Of a DNA stretch of 64,000 nt, positions 17,637-27,767 are shown in pieces (position 1 is the first letter of the stretch; every line of letters begins with the position of its first letter). This DNA comes from Microcaldota archaeon. GTDB lineage: Archaea > Micrarchaeota > Micrarchaeia > Micrarchaeales > Micrarchaeaceae. The stretch covers positions 1 through 64,000 of the forward strand of contig JAJZAB010000002.1 of NCBI GenBank assembly GCA_021799635.1. The letters are read 5' to 3'. A model generated the notes under the pieces. The model saw nothing but the letters and a program-made list of their open reading frames with translations, had not been told where the DNA came from and did no database searches. The position numbers and the translations under genes were made by a program.

Positions 17637-18502
17637 GCTATCCCCAAGCCCTTGAGTATCATTTCAACCGCGAATATTACTATTATAAACATGAAAAGGA
17701 TGTTTATCTTGGAGCTGCGCATCCTGTTGAACCTTCTGGTGCCTATGTACGCCCCAACAAGTATGCCTATCGCAACAGGCCCTGCTATAAGCGGCTGTAT
17801 GTACCCGAATTCCCAGTATATTGCGCTGCTCACCGCCGCGGTTACCCCTATCATGAAATCACTCGTTGCAGTGCTGACCTTTGTGGGCAGGTTCATCACG
17901 TCATCAAGCGCAATTACCTTGAGCACTCCGGAGCCTATGCCGAGAAGGCCGGAAAACAGGCCTGCAAAGGCCATGACCAGCTCGCCGTACCACCACCGAA
18001 TGCCCTTGTACGCAATCCTTTTCTTTTCCGCGGCATCGTAGTAGCTGCCCGACATACTGAATATCTTTGTGGTGGAGTCGGCAACAGGTCTGGGCTGGCC
18101 CTTGACAACCATCTTCCTGTAGCTGGGATATACAGAAAGCATCAGCACTACGCCGAATATTATGTATATTATCGCCTGCAGGTGGGTCCTGTATATGTAG
18201 ACGGCCAGGAGCGATCCCACTATCGCTCCTGCCGTAGTGCATATCTCAAGCGACATCCCTATCCTTATGTTTGTTATTCTGTCCTTTATGTATGCGCTCG
18301 CCGCGCCGCTGGACGTCGCAATCGCAGCCACAAGGCTGGCTCCAGCAGCATACTCTATCGGAACCCCAAGCGCAAGGGTAAGTATTGGAACTATTATCAC
18401 CGCCCCCCCAAGGCCCAGTATGGATCCAAGGAAGCCTCCAAGTACTCCGGAGATCAGGACGAACAGCGCCATTACCACAGGGCCCAGCATTAAATATACC
18501 AT
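17633..18502 (-). CDS. TauE/SafE-family sulfite/organosulfonate exporter
   Basis: A 289-residue membrane protein with about eight TM helices. The family repeat is visible twice: GGFLGSILGLGGAVIIVPILTLALGVP near the N-terminus and FAGLFSGLLGIGSGVLKVIAL in the middle. TauE/SafE proteins move sulfite, sulfoacetate or other small anions. With CysD/CysN present at 42-43 kb, a sulfur-related anion is a reasonable guess, but the family is broad. It is coupled to the DUF1634 gene. Confidence 0.88.
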   Translation of the reverse strand: MVYLMLGPVVMALFVLISGVLGGFLGSILGLGGAVIIVPILTLALGVPIEYAAGASLVAAIATSSGAASAYIKDRITNIRIGMSLEICTTAGAIVGSLLAVYIYRTHLQAIIYIIFGVVLMLSVYPSYRKMVVKGQPRPVADSTTKIFSMSGSYYDAAEKKRIAYKGIRWWYGELVMAFAGLFSGLLGIGSGVLKVIALDDVMNLPTKVSTATSDFMIGVTAAVSSAIYWEFGYIQPLIAGPVAIGILVGAYIGTRRFNRMRSSKINILFMFIIVIFAVEMILKGLGIA

Positions 18503-18607
18503 TTTCTAAGGAAGGCGCGACTTCAGCACTCCCAAAAGACTTTCAATAAATCATAGGGCTCCATTATTATAAAACTTATCAGTATGGATGTTAAGCCCTG
18601 CAGTATT

Positions 18608-18679
18608 AGCCTCAAGAGGGAATTGAACCCCCGACCTTCTGCTTACCATGCAGACGCTCTACCACTGAGCTACTGAGGC
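18608..18679 (-). tRNA. tRNA-Thr (anticodon GGT)
   Basis: On the minus strand, acceptor GCCTCAG pairs with TTGAGGC with T as discriminator. The D arm is GCTCAGTGGTAGAGC, the anticodon stem TCTGC/GCAGA holds loop ATGGTAA giving GGT (threonine), and the T arm is GGGGGTTCAATTCCCTC. There is no intron and no CCA. Confidence 0.93.
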
Positions 18680-18687
18680 CCAAGTAT

Positions 18688-19038
18688 CTATTTTATCCTA
18701 TAAACCGAGCTGCCCTCTGCAACCTGCCCATCAATCTTTATCCCAACGTCGTCGCCGTTGCCGGCCTCCATCACGTTCGTCCTGTTTATCTGCATGCTCG
18801 CTACCCTTTGTCTTACAGTACTACCTTCATTTACTATCTCTATCTCGTCCCCCACACGCAGGCTTGCCGTAAGCTCTATAGCGGCCACGTTTATTTTACC
18901 GAAGAACTTGGTTATCCTTCCTATCCAGACCCTGCTATCGTCATCGGGGTAGCGCTTCTCCGGTCCATCGGCTACCGTGCCCTTTGTCAAGGCCTCCCTC
19001 TCCTCCAGGTTCCTCATCGCGTCTTCAAGGTAATCCAT
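18688..19038 (-). CDS. Translation-factor-like beta-barrel protein
   Basis: A 116-residue protein. After an acidic helical N-terminus, residues 37-115 form a barrel like domain 2 of EF-Tu: WIGRITKFFGKINVAAIEL, LRVGDEIEIV, VASMQINRTNVMEAGNGDDVGIKI and EGSSVYRI. Free-standing versions of this module occur in bacteria and archaea, often near U32 peptidases or RNA-modifying enzymes. It has no GTPase domain. The role is unknown, with RNA or ribosome binding as the likely theme. It lies next to tRNA-Thr on the same strand and diverges from the first RsmA/KsgA gene. Confidence 0.75.
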   Translation of the reverse strand: MDYLEDAMRNLEEREALTKGTVADGPEKRYPDDDSRVWIGRITKFFGKINVAAIELTASLRVGDEIEIVNEGSTVRQRVASMQINRTNVMEAGNGDDVGIKIDGQVAEGSSVYRIK

Positions 19039-19148
19039 AAAACAGCCATATAAAGTTTCATGATAAGTTATAAAGAAGTTTTTGTTTTAATGCCGTCCAT
19101 AAATAGGTATAAATTGCAGCGCCGAATAATAAATATGATAGGGGTCGC

Positions 19149-19946
19149 ATGGATGCATCATACTACAAAGGCATAATAAACGGCTTCGGAGCGTCGAAGA
19201 GGCTGGGGCAGAGCTTCCTGATAGACACAACGGTAGCCAGGGCAGAAGCAGTCCACGGGGCAGGGAAAAAGGTTCTTGAGATGGGGCCGGGCCTTGGCAT
19301 ACTCACTGCAGAGCTTTCCAAGGTTGCGAAGTCTGTTGTCGCAATAGAGGTGGACCCAAGGGCGTACCGTTTCCTGATGTCAGTGGCAGGCATGCCAAAC
19401 GTGCGCATAATAAACTCCGACTTCTTCAGGTTCGACTTCAGCTCAATACCGAGGCAGGACATAATGATATCAAACATACCATATTCACTATCCAGCAAAG
19501 TGATTGGATGGCTGGCCAGCCACCGCATGCACGGGGTACTGTGTCTGCAGAGAGAATTTGTTGAGCACATGCTGGCCAGGCCTGGCACGGAGAGCTACTC
19601 GAAGCTCAGCGTCTTCTCATCATTGCAGTTCAGCCTCTCATACATAATGGATGTCCAGCCGCGGTGCTTCTATCCGGAGCCGCGGGTCAGCTCTTCGGTA
19701 ATATACCTGAAGCCCAAAGGGAGGAAGGTAAGCCGTGCGGAGAAGGAGATGCTCTCCCTCATAATGGAGCACAAGAAGAAAAAGCTCAGGAACGCAATAA
19801 TCGATTCCGAGAAAGCGCTCTCCATAACCCACGAAGGGGCCATGCGCATAGCAGACTTGGTAGAACACAGCAACGAGCGGCCCTTCATGCTGCCTCCGGA
19901 AGCGCTGCTCAGTGCGGCGAAGAGCCTGATAAAGCTTTTAAAATGA
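19149..19946 (+). CDS. rsmA: 16S rRNA dimethyladenosine transferase RsmA/KsgA (copy 1)
   Basis: Dimethylates two adjacent adenosines in the 3' hairpin of 16S rRNA during small-subunit maturation, using SAM. Motifs: KRLGQSFLID near the N-terminus, SAM site VLEMGPGLGILTAEL, acidic ribose-binding VAIEVDP, and catalytic NIPYSLSSKV. The RNA-contact region CFYPEPRVSSSVIYL is present. At 265 residues, length is normal. A second, more divergent family member lies at 62.4 kb. The 3' end overlaps the metallo-hydrolase gene by nine bases, tail to tail. Confidence 0.93.
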   Translation: MDASYYKGIINGFGASKRLGQSFLIDTTVARAEAVHGAGKKVLEMGPGLGILTAELSKVAKSVVAIEVDPRAYRFLMSVAGMPNVRIINSDFFRFDFSSIPRQDIMISNIPYSLSSKVIGWLASHRMHGVLCLQREFVEHMLARPGTESYSKLSVFSSLQFSLSYIMDVQPRCFYPEPRVSSSVIYLKPKGRKVSRAEKEMLSLIMEHKKKKLRNAIIDSEKALSITHEGAMRIADLVEHSNERPFMLPPEALLSAAKSLIKLLK

Positions 19947-20636
19947 GTATGATGGTTCTGCTATCTCCTTCATTATCTTTGCATTCCTGAGCTCGCTGGT
20001 AAACTTCTTCTCAGCGGCAGCGGATCCCTCCCTTCCAAGCAGAGCCTTGTAGTGCATCGGCACAACGGCCGCAGCGTCAATGCTCTTCCCGGCCTCGACC
20101 GCCTCATCGACGTCCATCACATACGTGCCTCCCATCGGCAGCAGCGCTGCGTTCAGCCCCTTCAGCGTCTTCATCTCGTCTATGAAGTCGGTGTCTCCCG
20201 CGTGATATATTTTAGTGCCTCCTATGTCAAGAACGTACCCTACCCAGTTGTTCTTTCTGGGATGGAACTGCAGCCTCTCGCTCTTAGTGTTGTACGCCGG
20301 AACAGCCTCTATGCCAACGCCCTTTACTTCGTCCCTAAATCCAGGCTTTGAGATTATAAGGTCTCTGTAGCCCTTCTCCTCCAGGCAGCCCTGGGATGAT
20401 ATCATTACAGTATCCTTCTTTATCACTCTGTCTATGTCATCCTTGCTGCAGTGGTCGAAGTGTGCGTGGGTTATAAGCAGTATATCGGCCTTCTCATGCA
20501 GTCCTTCAGGTATCTTGAAAGGGTCTATAAAGATGTTTATGCCATTCGCCTTCACGTAGAAGCAGGCATGCCCAACCCAGAAAAGTATGTCGTCTACCGC
20601 CAAGCCATCACAACCAATAAATAATCTAACATACAT
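19938..20636 (-). CDS. Metallo-beta-lactamase-fold metal-dependent hydrolase (UPF0173-like)
   Basis: A 232-residue protein with the MBL metal-binding motif THAHFDHCS (HxHxDH), a distal GDTDFID and a C-terminal VVPMHYKA histidine. The compact size and the GHACFYVKANGINIFIDPF beginning match the UPF0173 group of small hydrolases, whose substrate is generally unknown. The ATG at 20636 gives 12 extra residues before the conserved core; a TTG at residue 13 is an alternative. It converges with rsmA with a nine-base overlap. Confidence 0.85.
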   Translation of the reverse strand: MYVRLFIGCDGLAVDDILFWVGHACFYVKANGINIFIDPFKIPEGLHEKADILLITHAHFDHCSKDDIDRVIKKDTVMISSQGCLEEKGYRDLIISKPGFRDEVKGVGIEAVPAYNTKSERLQFHPRKNNWVGYVLDIGGTKIYHAGDTDFIDEMKTLKGLNAALLPMGGTYVMDVDEAVEAGKSIDAAAVVPMHYKALLGREGSAAAEKKFTSELRNAKIMKEIAEPSYSF

Positions 20637-20690
20637 AAAGTTATTAATTATGTGCGTTGAATTTCCATGATTACATTATAAGGGCGTTCC

Positions 20691-23600
20691 ATGGTTAGCG
20701 GTTTCATTGTCAAGGCTGCGGCTGCCATACTACTGGTTGCAATTGCATCAGTTCTAGTGTTCAACTATTTCGTGTTCACCTCCAGCTACACCGACTCATG
20801 TGCAGGCAACGGATGCCAGTACAACGTAGCCGGCCCAGGTGCAATAAACTTTACCCACTCACCCTTCGCCTTCTCCCCGCCATCTAGCATCTCATCCACC
20901 TCAACTATAGGAGTATTCACTCCCTCATGCAATTCCTGTTTTAACATTACCCAGCACCCAAAATGGCAGTGCCCCTCAGCCTGCATTGCTTCCCAAGGCT
21001 GCCATATAGGAGGCAAAAGCACCAACTTTGTGGAGTGCTATGCCCCGGCAACAGTCACAACATCTGTCTCAACTTCATCTACTTCAACCAGCACCTCAAC
21101 CTCCACAACAACTTCCATACCTTACATAATATGCAATCCGAATACACCGACAAACGGGCTGTGCGTTGTTACCAACACCACCAACTTTTTGACATCCAAG
21201 CCGTTCCTGCTCGCTCCAAATGGCAGCATAGTGCAGAGCTTTGGAGGTAGTTCAACTTATCCGGACACCAGCCTTGTCCAGCAGTACAACGACCAGAATG
21301 CGACGTGGCTAATAACCTGCCCCGACGCTCCCAACACGCTCAATACAAACGAATACATATCTCCATACTATCCGCCGTACAACAGCCCATACATAGAGGG
21401 TGACCTGTGCCTTACACCAACAACCCCGCTCAACACCATACTTGCTTTCGTCACTACTATAACCTGGAACGGCGTTTCGCCTGCAAGCGCAAACTTCCTT
21501 CTAAACACTTCAGATATAACAAACCTGAACATAACAAACCTTGGCTTTTCTGGCCAGGCCAACACCACAAACAACGGCATAATAGAATCTAACATCTCCA
21601 ACGGCTACAACACGTATTCGAACATATTCTCAGGAGTGCCGCCATCAATGCAGCAGGGGATATGGACATGGCACGCACAGATAGCTAACCTCTCTGTAGC
21701 AAACGTCCCCTACTACCAAAACACAACACTACCTACCGACACCGGGGCATCATTCAAAGACCTACAGTTCAAGAGCGGTTCATGCACGTACAACTACAAC
21801 TTCACGGTCAACGTAACCCTGCAGAGCGTCCAAAACCGGAAAATATCACTTCCAGAGGCGCCGAATACAATCTCCGATTCTCTAATAGTGAACGGCGTAG
21901 CATACAATGGTATCACAGCAGATACAAACAGCATAACCAACTACGGCGCAAACGCAATACAGTTCGCAGACTGCTACCTCCCAGACATATACTCCGGCTG
22001 GAAGTTTGTAGGCGCAAACGGGAACTACGGCTTTTACGGGGGCCTGTGCGTATACCAGTACAACAACACGCCACAGTACTGGACAGACGGCTACAATTCA
22101 ATATCAGACAGCTACTACCCAGAGTATGTGAATACTATAGTAACGCCTAAATTCGACAACGTCACAGCACTCCCATTCTTCCTGTATAACTTTACCATAC
22201 CATCAGCGTACAGCGACGTAAGCAGCACGCCCAGCTACTACAACCAGTCTCTGGCCCTTTACACGTACGACAACCTAAACAACCCATCTAGATTTATTGA
22301 CCCTGTGCCGCTCAACGGGGGCTCCGGCATCTTCATAAACCAGAGCGGCAACCTCACAGAGCTCTATTCACAATTTTTCTATGGAAGCAACAGCAACACG
22401 CCCCTAATAGCCCCAGCAAACCCGCTCTACTACAGGGGCCTGCGCAAGCTGGCCAATGAGTTTATAGTCGATTACAACGCAATCACTGCAAACCAGGTGT
22501 ACGGCCTGCTAGCCAGTGCCCCGCTAGGGCAGAACTACTCAATATCAAACATAATCAACCCGGAATTCCTTTCAACTTCAGTCAACAACAAACTCTTCGT
22601 GCTCAACGGCAACCCGCCAGTTAACTTGAAGGCCTATCAAGGTCCAAATGGATATTTTCTTTTTACATTTAATTACCTATATGAGCTTACGTACATACCT
22701 ACAGGGTACATGAACGTTTCGCTGCAACCCCCAAAAAGCGTTGAGCCGTATTACCAGGTACCGGTCGGCACTGCCAACCTTGCGCAGTACAATCAAACCT
22801 GGGATTCGTACATGGCAAACGCGATATCAGAGCAGTCAGGATCGTTCTATATAACCAAGGCTTACAACATAACCGCTCTTCGCGCAGGATTTTATGGAGG
22901 GCCATATCAATCAATCCTTGATGGTACGCTTGGCTATCAAAACCCGTACATTTACAACGCTCTAGCACCTGGTCCAAAACCATCTGGACAAAATCCCTCT
23001 GGGCTATCCGCATCCCAAGTGGTGCCATTCGGCATGACGAGCGATACGGCAGGCGATGTGTTCATAATGGGCGCTAACGTCATACCAGCATACAATACAA
23101 CTGATACGTGTGAGTCACAGCCCGGTTCGCTGGCTTCGCCACCATCACCACCATGCGGTGGCAGCGGGTTTAACATACTGCTTATAGAGAATAACGGAAA
23201 TGTCCTAGGTGCAAACGTGCTAGATCCAGCGTTTGGTCCTGCTTCTAGTCTTGGATACGACATATATCAAGCTCTAATCCTTAATGAACCATCTGCGATC
23301 TCTATGGCAGTCTCTCCAGGAGGGCAATACCTGTACCTAAGCTATTCCGGCCTGCCAAATGTATTCATATACGAAGTTTCAACCGCAAACAATGCCCTTT
23401 CAGTATCATATCAGGGCGACATCAACCTGAGCTATTCAAATATAAACTACAACATGAACATAACGAAGTACCTTGCCGATGGAGGGCCGTTCAATTCAAG
23501 CATACTGAAGAATGCCTATAATTCATCAAAGGTCAGCAACATCCAGACAGTGAACGATATCAGCAGCTACCACACACCATTCTTCATAACAGATTCGCAG

Positions 23601-26246
23601 GGAATATTATACGTACTGGACAACTGGGTATTCCCAACCCCTACAACAAACGCCCTGTCCGGCGGGTCTGGCGCGAGCGGGGACATACTTATGTTAAGGG
23701 CGTTCGGATCCAACGGCATTGAGATACCAATTCACCCCTCAAATTACGATGACATGCTCTCTACAGGGACCGTATCGCTTTCAACTGGGCTGGTGCCAAA
23801 CCAGACATATCCTCCATACGGGTGGCCGCTCTCAGTCAACATAACCGTCCAGCAGCCTGGCAACGGCAATCTTAACTACGTCAGCTACTGCGCATACGGA
23901 TGCGGCAACTCTCCGACATCGTACAACGGCGTGCAGTATCCTGATGGCAATGTCCCAGCATACGATGGCTATCCGCCAATAGGGCCTTTCTATGGAGACC
24001 AGCTTTCGGACCAAGGCGGAAGTACAGTAAGCTTCTTCCCAGTGCATACGCAGATATCATCAGACTTCAACGGCAGCATATACCTTGACGGTTTTGGATT
24101 GGCCGATCCGCCCAGCAATCCATCGCAATGCAGCATCGAGTATGTGGGAGAATACGGCTGCCAGTTCTACACAGAATTGCTTGCATTGCATCCCGTGCTC
24201 CAGAATTACACTAGAATATCGCTGGGCGCAGGGGCGCAGTACACGTGCTATCTAGGCGTAAATCAGTACGACAGCGAACTTAACCTTCCGACTAAGAATT
24301 CCACAACGCCGTGCGGCGTAGAAAACAGCATCAGCAACACTATACCACCAGGGATAGGCATGCCCAACTCCTTTGCCTATTCTGAGAGCCTAGGGAGCCC
24401 GCAGCAATACCTTTCTGAGCTGTCCCTGCTCTCAGCCGCATTGCCGACCACAGGGTCTGTGTCTGGAGGCGGCACTACAAGTACAGTAAACCCATTCCCG
24501 TTTACTACGAGCGGCGTATCACTACCTACGCCAAAGACCCTTCCAAGCACATATATAAACAGCATAATATCAGGGTATCTGCTCGTCCCATACGAGTATA
24601 CATATCAAATCAAGCAGAGCTACGCGCCCAACCCGGATCCAAGCGCTACCTCTGGGTGCCCAGACTACAACTTCAACAACGGCGTTTCAACTTACACGGC
24701 ATACAGGAACGTCCCATCGTACAACGACAAGAATTCCACTGTAAACCAGACAATACAGGGGGGCGGCACATACCTCAAGTACATAAACAACGGCCAGTAC
24801 TATGTGGCAAACCTATCAGATGCAAATCTGATAATGCCACCGCAGCTGTACTACAATCTGTTCACCAACAGGCTCTTCGGTGAGATATTCATAAACCAGA
24901 GCGTAGACAACGTAGCCATGCTCAAGAAACAGCTTGTCATAAACGCAACAACAAATCTTTACTACGCGCAGGTGGTGTACGGCCAGTACTCCAATACGAA
25001 TCCATTCCTGAACCCGAATGGGGGTCAATTTCCAGGATTTTCGGTAGAGCAAACAAAGCCGGTAGAGCCAAGCGTATATGGCGTTGCATCGTCCTCCCCA
25101 TACTATAGCTATAATCCATTCAGCCAGGGCAGCAACATAATCTTCAGCAACCAGACCTCACCTAACCTGGTGGAGCTTTTCAGCATATTCAGCAGGGACA
25201 CCTACCTCGATGGGCTGGACCTGAACCTCGGCTTCAGCAACACTATACTCGGATACAACAGGCTGAACTACACATATGTAGACGAATTCAACAACAGGAT
25301 AAACATGCCTGTTGACGTAGACTTCGCCAACTCAACAGCAATAGCGCTTCATGAGACAGCATCTGTAAATGTAATAAATCCAAACCAGACGCTGGTGAAG
25401 ATAAACGGCACCGCAGGGTACTATCCAAGTATATTCTCAATAACACCAATCCCGCTACCTCCGGGCAGCAGCATATACCTATACTACGACACCAACATAA
25501 ATTTCTACAACACTACAAACACCCCGCTCAACAATCCAGCCTCATACTACAAATACGCGGAGCAGTGCGCCTTCAGCGGCATAAGCGGCTGCACATTCGC
25601 CAACCCGCTCTTCACCCAGACTCCGCCCCTTGGCCAGGGAGGCCTTGGTCCTTTGGAATCCAACATAGTAACATTCCATACGCAGTACAACAGCATAGGG
25701 GAGTGCCCGCAGGAACCAAACAGCCTGCTGCTCATACCAAACACTGTAGAGTGCAACATATATGGTGATTATGGGCTACCAGCAACAGGGACCTCTGTGA
25801 CTGGCAACACCCTTTTCTGCATACCTGATTACACTAACGGCACCGGCGTGCTGAGCTCGGAGCTGGGCTTGATAGGCATACTTCAGCCCAACAGCATAGG
25901 CTACTTCAACTACACGTTCAACGTGTGCGGCACAGGCAGCGGGAGGGTTGTAGCCGCTTTCTACGGCTGGCCTCCGCCGCAGCCCACCTATTTCACCCAG
26001 ACTCCGCTCGAGGTAAGCGCAGCTACGCAGCTCGCGGCGGCGGGAAAGCCTGTGCTCATCACATCGCCAGAATTCAACTACACCACGGCTCCAAACTCTA
26101 CTACCCTGTCGTTCCTTACAGGCACCTACTATCTCTCATTCGGAAGCATAGGGATCATCGCAGCCATCGTCATTGCGACGCTCATAATTTTGTACATGAT
26201 AGTGGCTGGCATTCCAGGCCATAAAAAAGGCATGTCAAATAAATAG
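20691..26246 (+). CDS. Giant surface-anchored protein, 1851 residues
   Basis: The largest gene in the window. It has an N-terminal membrane anchor or signal (about residues 5-28), paired cysteines (CNSCFN, CPSACIASQGC), a Ser/Thr linker (STSSTSTSTSTSTTTS, about 125-141), then about 1650 residues rich in Asn, Tyr, Ser, Pro and Gly with many N-x-S/T sequons. Segments such as GDVFIMGANV, GQYLYLSYSGLPNVFIYEV and DSQGILYVLDNW look like blades of a beta-propeller. The C-terminus has one TM helix and a basic tail (GHKKGMSNK). This is the architecture of a cell-surface or S-layer-associated protein exposed outside. I cannot assign a family. It could be an adhesin or host-contact protein if the organism is a DPANN symbiont, which is speculation. 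Confidence 0.8.
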   Translation: MVSGFIVKAAAAILLVAIASVLVFNYFVFTSSYTDSCAGNGCQYNVAGPGAINFTHSPFAFSPPSSISSTSTIGVFTPSCNSCFNITQHPKWQCPSACIASQGCHIGGKSTNFVECYAPATVTTSVSTSSTSTSTSTSTTTSIPYIICNPNTPTNGLCVVTNTTNFLTSKPFLLAPNGSIVQSFGGSSTYPDTSLVQQYNDQNATWLITCPDAPNTLNTNEYISPYYPPYNSPYIEGDLCLTPTTPLNTILAFVTTITWNGVSPASANFLLNTSDITNLNITNLGFSGQANTTNNGIIESNISNGYNTYSNIFSGVPPSMQQGIWTWHAQIANLSVANVPYYQNTTLPTDTGASFKDLQFKSGSCTYNYNFTVNVTLQSVQNRKISLPEAPNTISDSLIVNGVAYNGITADTNSITNYGANAIQFADCYLPDIYSGWKFVGANGNYGFYGGLCVYQYNNTPQYWTDGYNSISDSYYPEYVNTIVTPKFDNVTALPFFLYNFTIPSAYSDVSSTPSYYNQSLALYTYDNLNNPSRFIDPVPLNGGSGIFINQSGNLTELYSQFFYGSNSNTPLIAPANPLYYRGLRKLANEFIVDYNAITANQVYGLLASAPLGQNYSISNIINPEFLSTSVNNKLFVLNGNPPVNLKAYQGPNGYFLFTFNYLYELTYIPTGYMNVSLQPPKSVEPYYQVPVGTANLAQYNQTWDSYMANAISEQSGSFYITKAYNITALRAGFYGGPYQSILDGTLGYQNPYIYNALAPGPKPSGQNPSGLSASQVVPFGMTSDTAGDVFIMGANVIPAYNTTDTCESQPGSLASPPSPPCGGSGFNILLIENNGNVLGANVLDPAFGPASSLGYDIYQALILNEPSAISMAVSPGGQYLYLSYSGLPNVFIYEVSTANNALSVSYQGDINLSYSNINYNMNITKYLADGGPFNSSILKNAYNSSKVSNIQTVNDISSYHTPFFITDSQGILYVLDNWVFPTPTTNALSGGSGASGDILMLRAFGSNGIEIPIHPSNYDDMLSTGTVSLSTGLVPNQTYPPYGWPLSVNITVQQPGNGNLNYVSYCAYGCGNSPTSYNGVQYPDGNVPAYDGYPPIGPFYGDQLSDQGGSTVSFFPVHTQISSDFNGSIYLDGFGLADPPSNPSQCSIEYVGEYGCQFYTELLALHPVLQNYTRISLGAGAQYTCYLGVNQYDSELNLPTKNSTTPCGVENSISNTIPPGIGMPNSFAYSESLGSPQQYLSELSLLSAALPTTGSVSGGGTTSTVNPFPFTTSGVSLPTPKTLPSTYINSIISGYLLVPYEYTYQIKQSYAPNPDPSATSGCPDYNFNNGVSTYTAYRNVPSYNDKNSTVNQTIQGGGTYLKYINNGQYYVANLSDANLIMPPQLYYNLFTNRLFGEIFINQSVDNVAMLKKQLVINATTNLYYAQVVYGQYSNTNPFLNPNGGQFPGFSVEQTKPVEPSVYGVASSSPYYSYNPFSQGSNIIFSNQTSPNLVELFSIFSRDTYLDGLDLNLGFSNTILGYNRLNYTYVDEFNNRINMPVDVDFANSTAIALHETASVNVINPNQTLVKINGTAGYYPSIFSITPIPLPPGSSIYLYYDTNINFYNTTNTPLNNPASYYKYAEQCAFSGISGCTFANPLFTQTPPLGQGGLGPLESNIVTFHTQYNSIGECPQEPNSLLLIPNTVECNIYGDYGLPATGTSVTGNTLFCIPDYTNGTGVLSSELGLIGILQPNSIGYFNYTFNVCGTGSGRVVAAFYGWPPPQPTYFTQTPLEVSAATQLAAAGKPVLITSPEFNYTTAPNSTTLSFLTGTYYLSFGSIGIIAAIVIATLIILYMIVAGIPGHKKGMSNK

Positions 26247-26397
26247 GCTCAAACATATCTCTGCATTGGCACGCCGCCCAAGCCCATCCAGCACGCCAAC
26301 CTTTACAACAACGCCTTCTCAATATTGGATTATTTGGCAAGGCCAAAAAGATAAGTATTTATATGAGAAACTACCTAATATTATTAGTGGTGATGGG

Positions 26398-27663
26398 ATG
26401 TTGCTGTTGTATGCCGCAACCGCGCTAAGCATAGGAGCGATATACTCCTTCATACCTATAATAATCATACTGCTTCTTATAGGTGCTGCAGTCGGGCTAA
26501 GCAGAGGCAGCAGCATATTTGCGTTTCTTGGACTGGGTGCACTGGCAAGCAGGGCAGCATACGGAGGAGGGGTCGGGAAGGCAGTAACGGGTAAAGGCAC
26601 AAAGTTCGGCGGAGCAGGAGCAACAGGAACAGCAGCCAAAGCAGGATCGACCATAGGCAAGAGCACTATAAGCAAGAAAGGTAGTGCTGAAATAAGCAAA
26701 AACATACAGTACCAAAAAGACGTAAGAGCTGCAGAGGTTGGAATCCTGGCCGGCACTGCAGTGGCTGGGAGCAGTAAGGCTGCAAGCATGGCGGTAAATT
26801 CTAACACGGCGAAGCCTTCGACTGGAATGCGCATGGCGGTTGCTACACCGGCCGTAGCATTCACACCGGTGAAAGGTGCAAAGACGCCGCTTCCAGCCCT
26901 TTCAAAAGTGGCCAACATAGGCAGCACAACCATCAAAAACCCATCCAATCCTGCAGAAACAGCGAACGTGACGATTTTATCATCTTCAAAGCCTGCAGTC
27001 ACAAATGTAATTCTTCATCCTATACAGACTGGAGTCAATCTGACTGCAGCAGTGCTCTCCGCAGCCCCGGCAAGCTGGCTTGGCAGGCCAGCGCCCGAAG
27101 GAGGCTCGCGTTTTAAAGGGTTGGGAGCCGACCTAAGGAACGCTGCTATGGAGAGGAAGCGCAACAGATATGAGACCAGGGAAAATAAAAAGCTGGAGAA
27201 GGATAATAGCAGGGAGACTGACAGGGCCAACAAGGATACCCTGGCGTTGTTCCATAAGCATGCATCCAAGGATGAGATACGCAATGTAAGGAACCAGGCC
27301 AGAACAGCGGTTGCAGCAGGATTTACGGCATCAAAGAAGGGTAGCAATGCCTTTGAAGAATGGAAGAATAATTTGCAGGCATCAGGGAAGAGCATGCCAG
27401 CACCTCCAATGCCTATGAAGCAGAGCACTGTAGGATACTTTGCAATGGCCAACCCATTCTCAATGATTTCAGCATCAACGCGGCAAAATAAAACCAAGAT
27501 GTACGATGCTGCTGTAAAGAGATCTGGAGAAGCATCCAAAGCCGAGAGTAATAGGCAGAACATACTTTTACAGCGGAAGCAGGTTTCACTAAACAGGGAG
27601 CAGGCAAGAGCGCAGAAGGCACAGGCAAAGGCGATGAGAAAGCAGTCTAGAAAAAACCCATAA
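26398..27663 (+). CDS. Basic membrane protein with long cytoplasmic coiled tail
   Basis: The track starts at TTG 26266, but ATG 26398 is better: it follows GGTGATGGG directly and lies about 35 bases after a TATA box TATTTATATG. This gives 421 residues with two hydrophobic N-terminal segments, a Gly/Ala/Lys-rich middle (KAVTGKGTKFGGAGATG) and a very basic helical C-terminus (REQARAQKAQAKAMRKQSRKNP). The architecture suggests a membrane anchor whose long basic tail binds nucleic acid or acidic partners. It follows the giant surface protein gene on the same strand, but with its own promoter. No family recognised. Confidence 0.65.
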   Translation: MLLLYAATALSIGAIYSFIPIIIILLLIGAAVGLSRGSSIFAFLGLGALASRAAYGGGVGKAVTGKGTKFGGAGATGTAAKAGSTIGKSTISKKGSAEISKNIQYQKDVRAAEVGILAGTAVAGSSKAASMAVNSNTAKPSTGMRMAVATPAVAFTPVKGAKTPLPALSKVANIGSTTIKNPSNPAETANVTILSSSKPAVTNVILHPIQTGVNLTAAVLSAAPASWLGRPAPEGGSRFKGLGADLRNAAMERKRNRYETRENKKLEKDNSRETDRANKDTLALFHKHASKDEIRNVRNQARTAVAAGFTASKKGSNAFEEWKNNLQASGKSMPAPPMPMKQSTVGYFAMANPFSMISASTRQNKTKMYDAAVKRSGEASKAESNRQNILLQRKQVSLNREQARAQKAQAKAMRKQSRKNP

Positions 27664-27767
27664 GGAAGAATAATCCCAACAAGCCGAACGAGCCAAAATA
27701 CAGCTAACGCGGTTTGTAGGTAGATAAAATTACATGAGCTATTTCACTGGACTGCTGAAGCAGTGCC

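Noticed and set aside
26266-26397. N-terminal extension of the basic membrane protein (start TTG 26266)
   Set aside because: A TATA box and a GGTGATGGG motif lie inside the extension, directly before ATG 26398, so the extension is probably untranslated.
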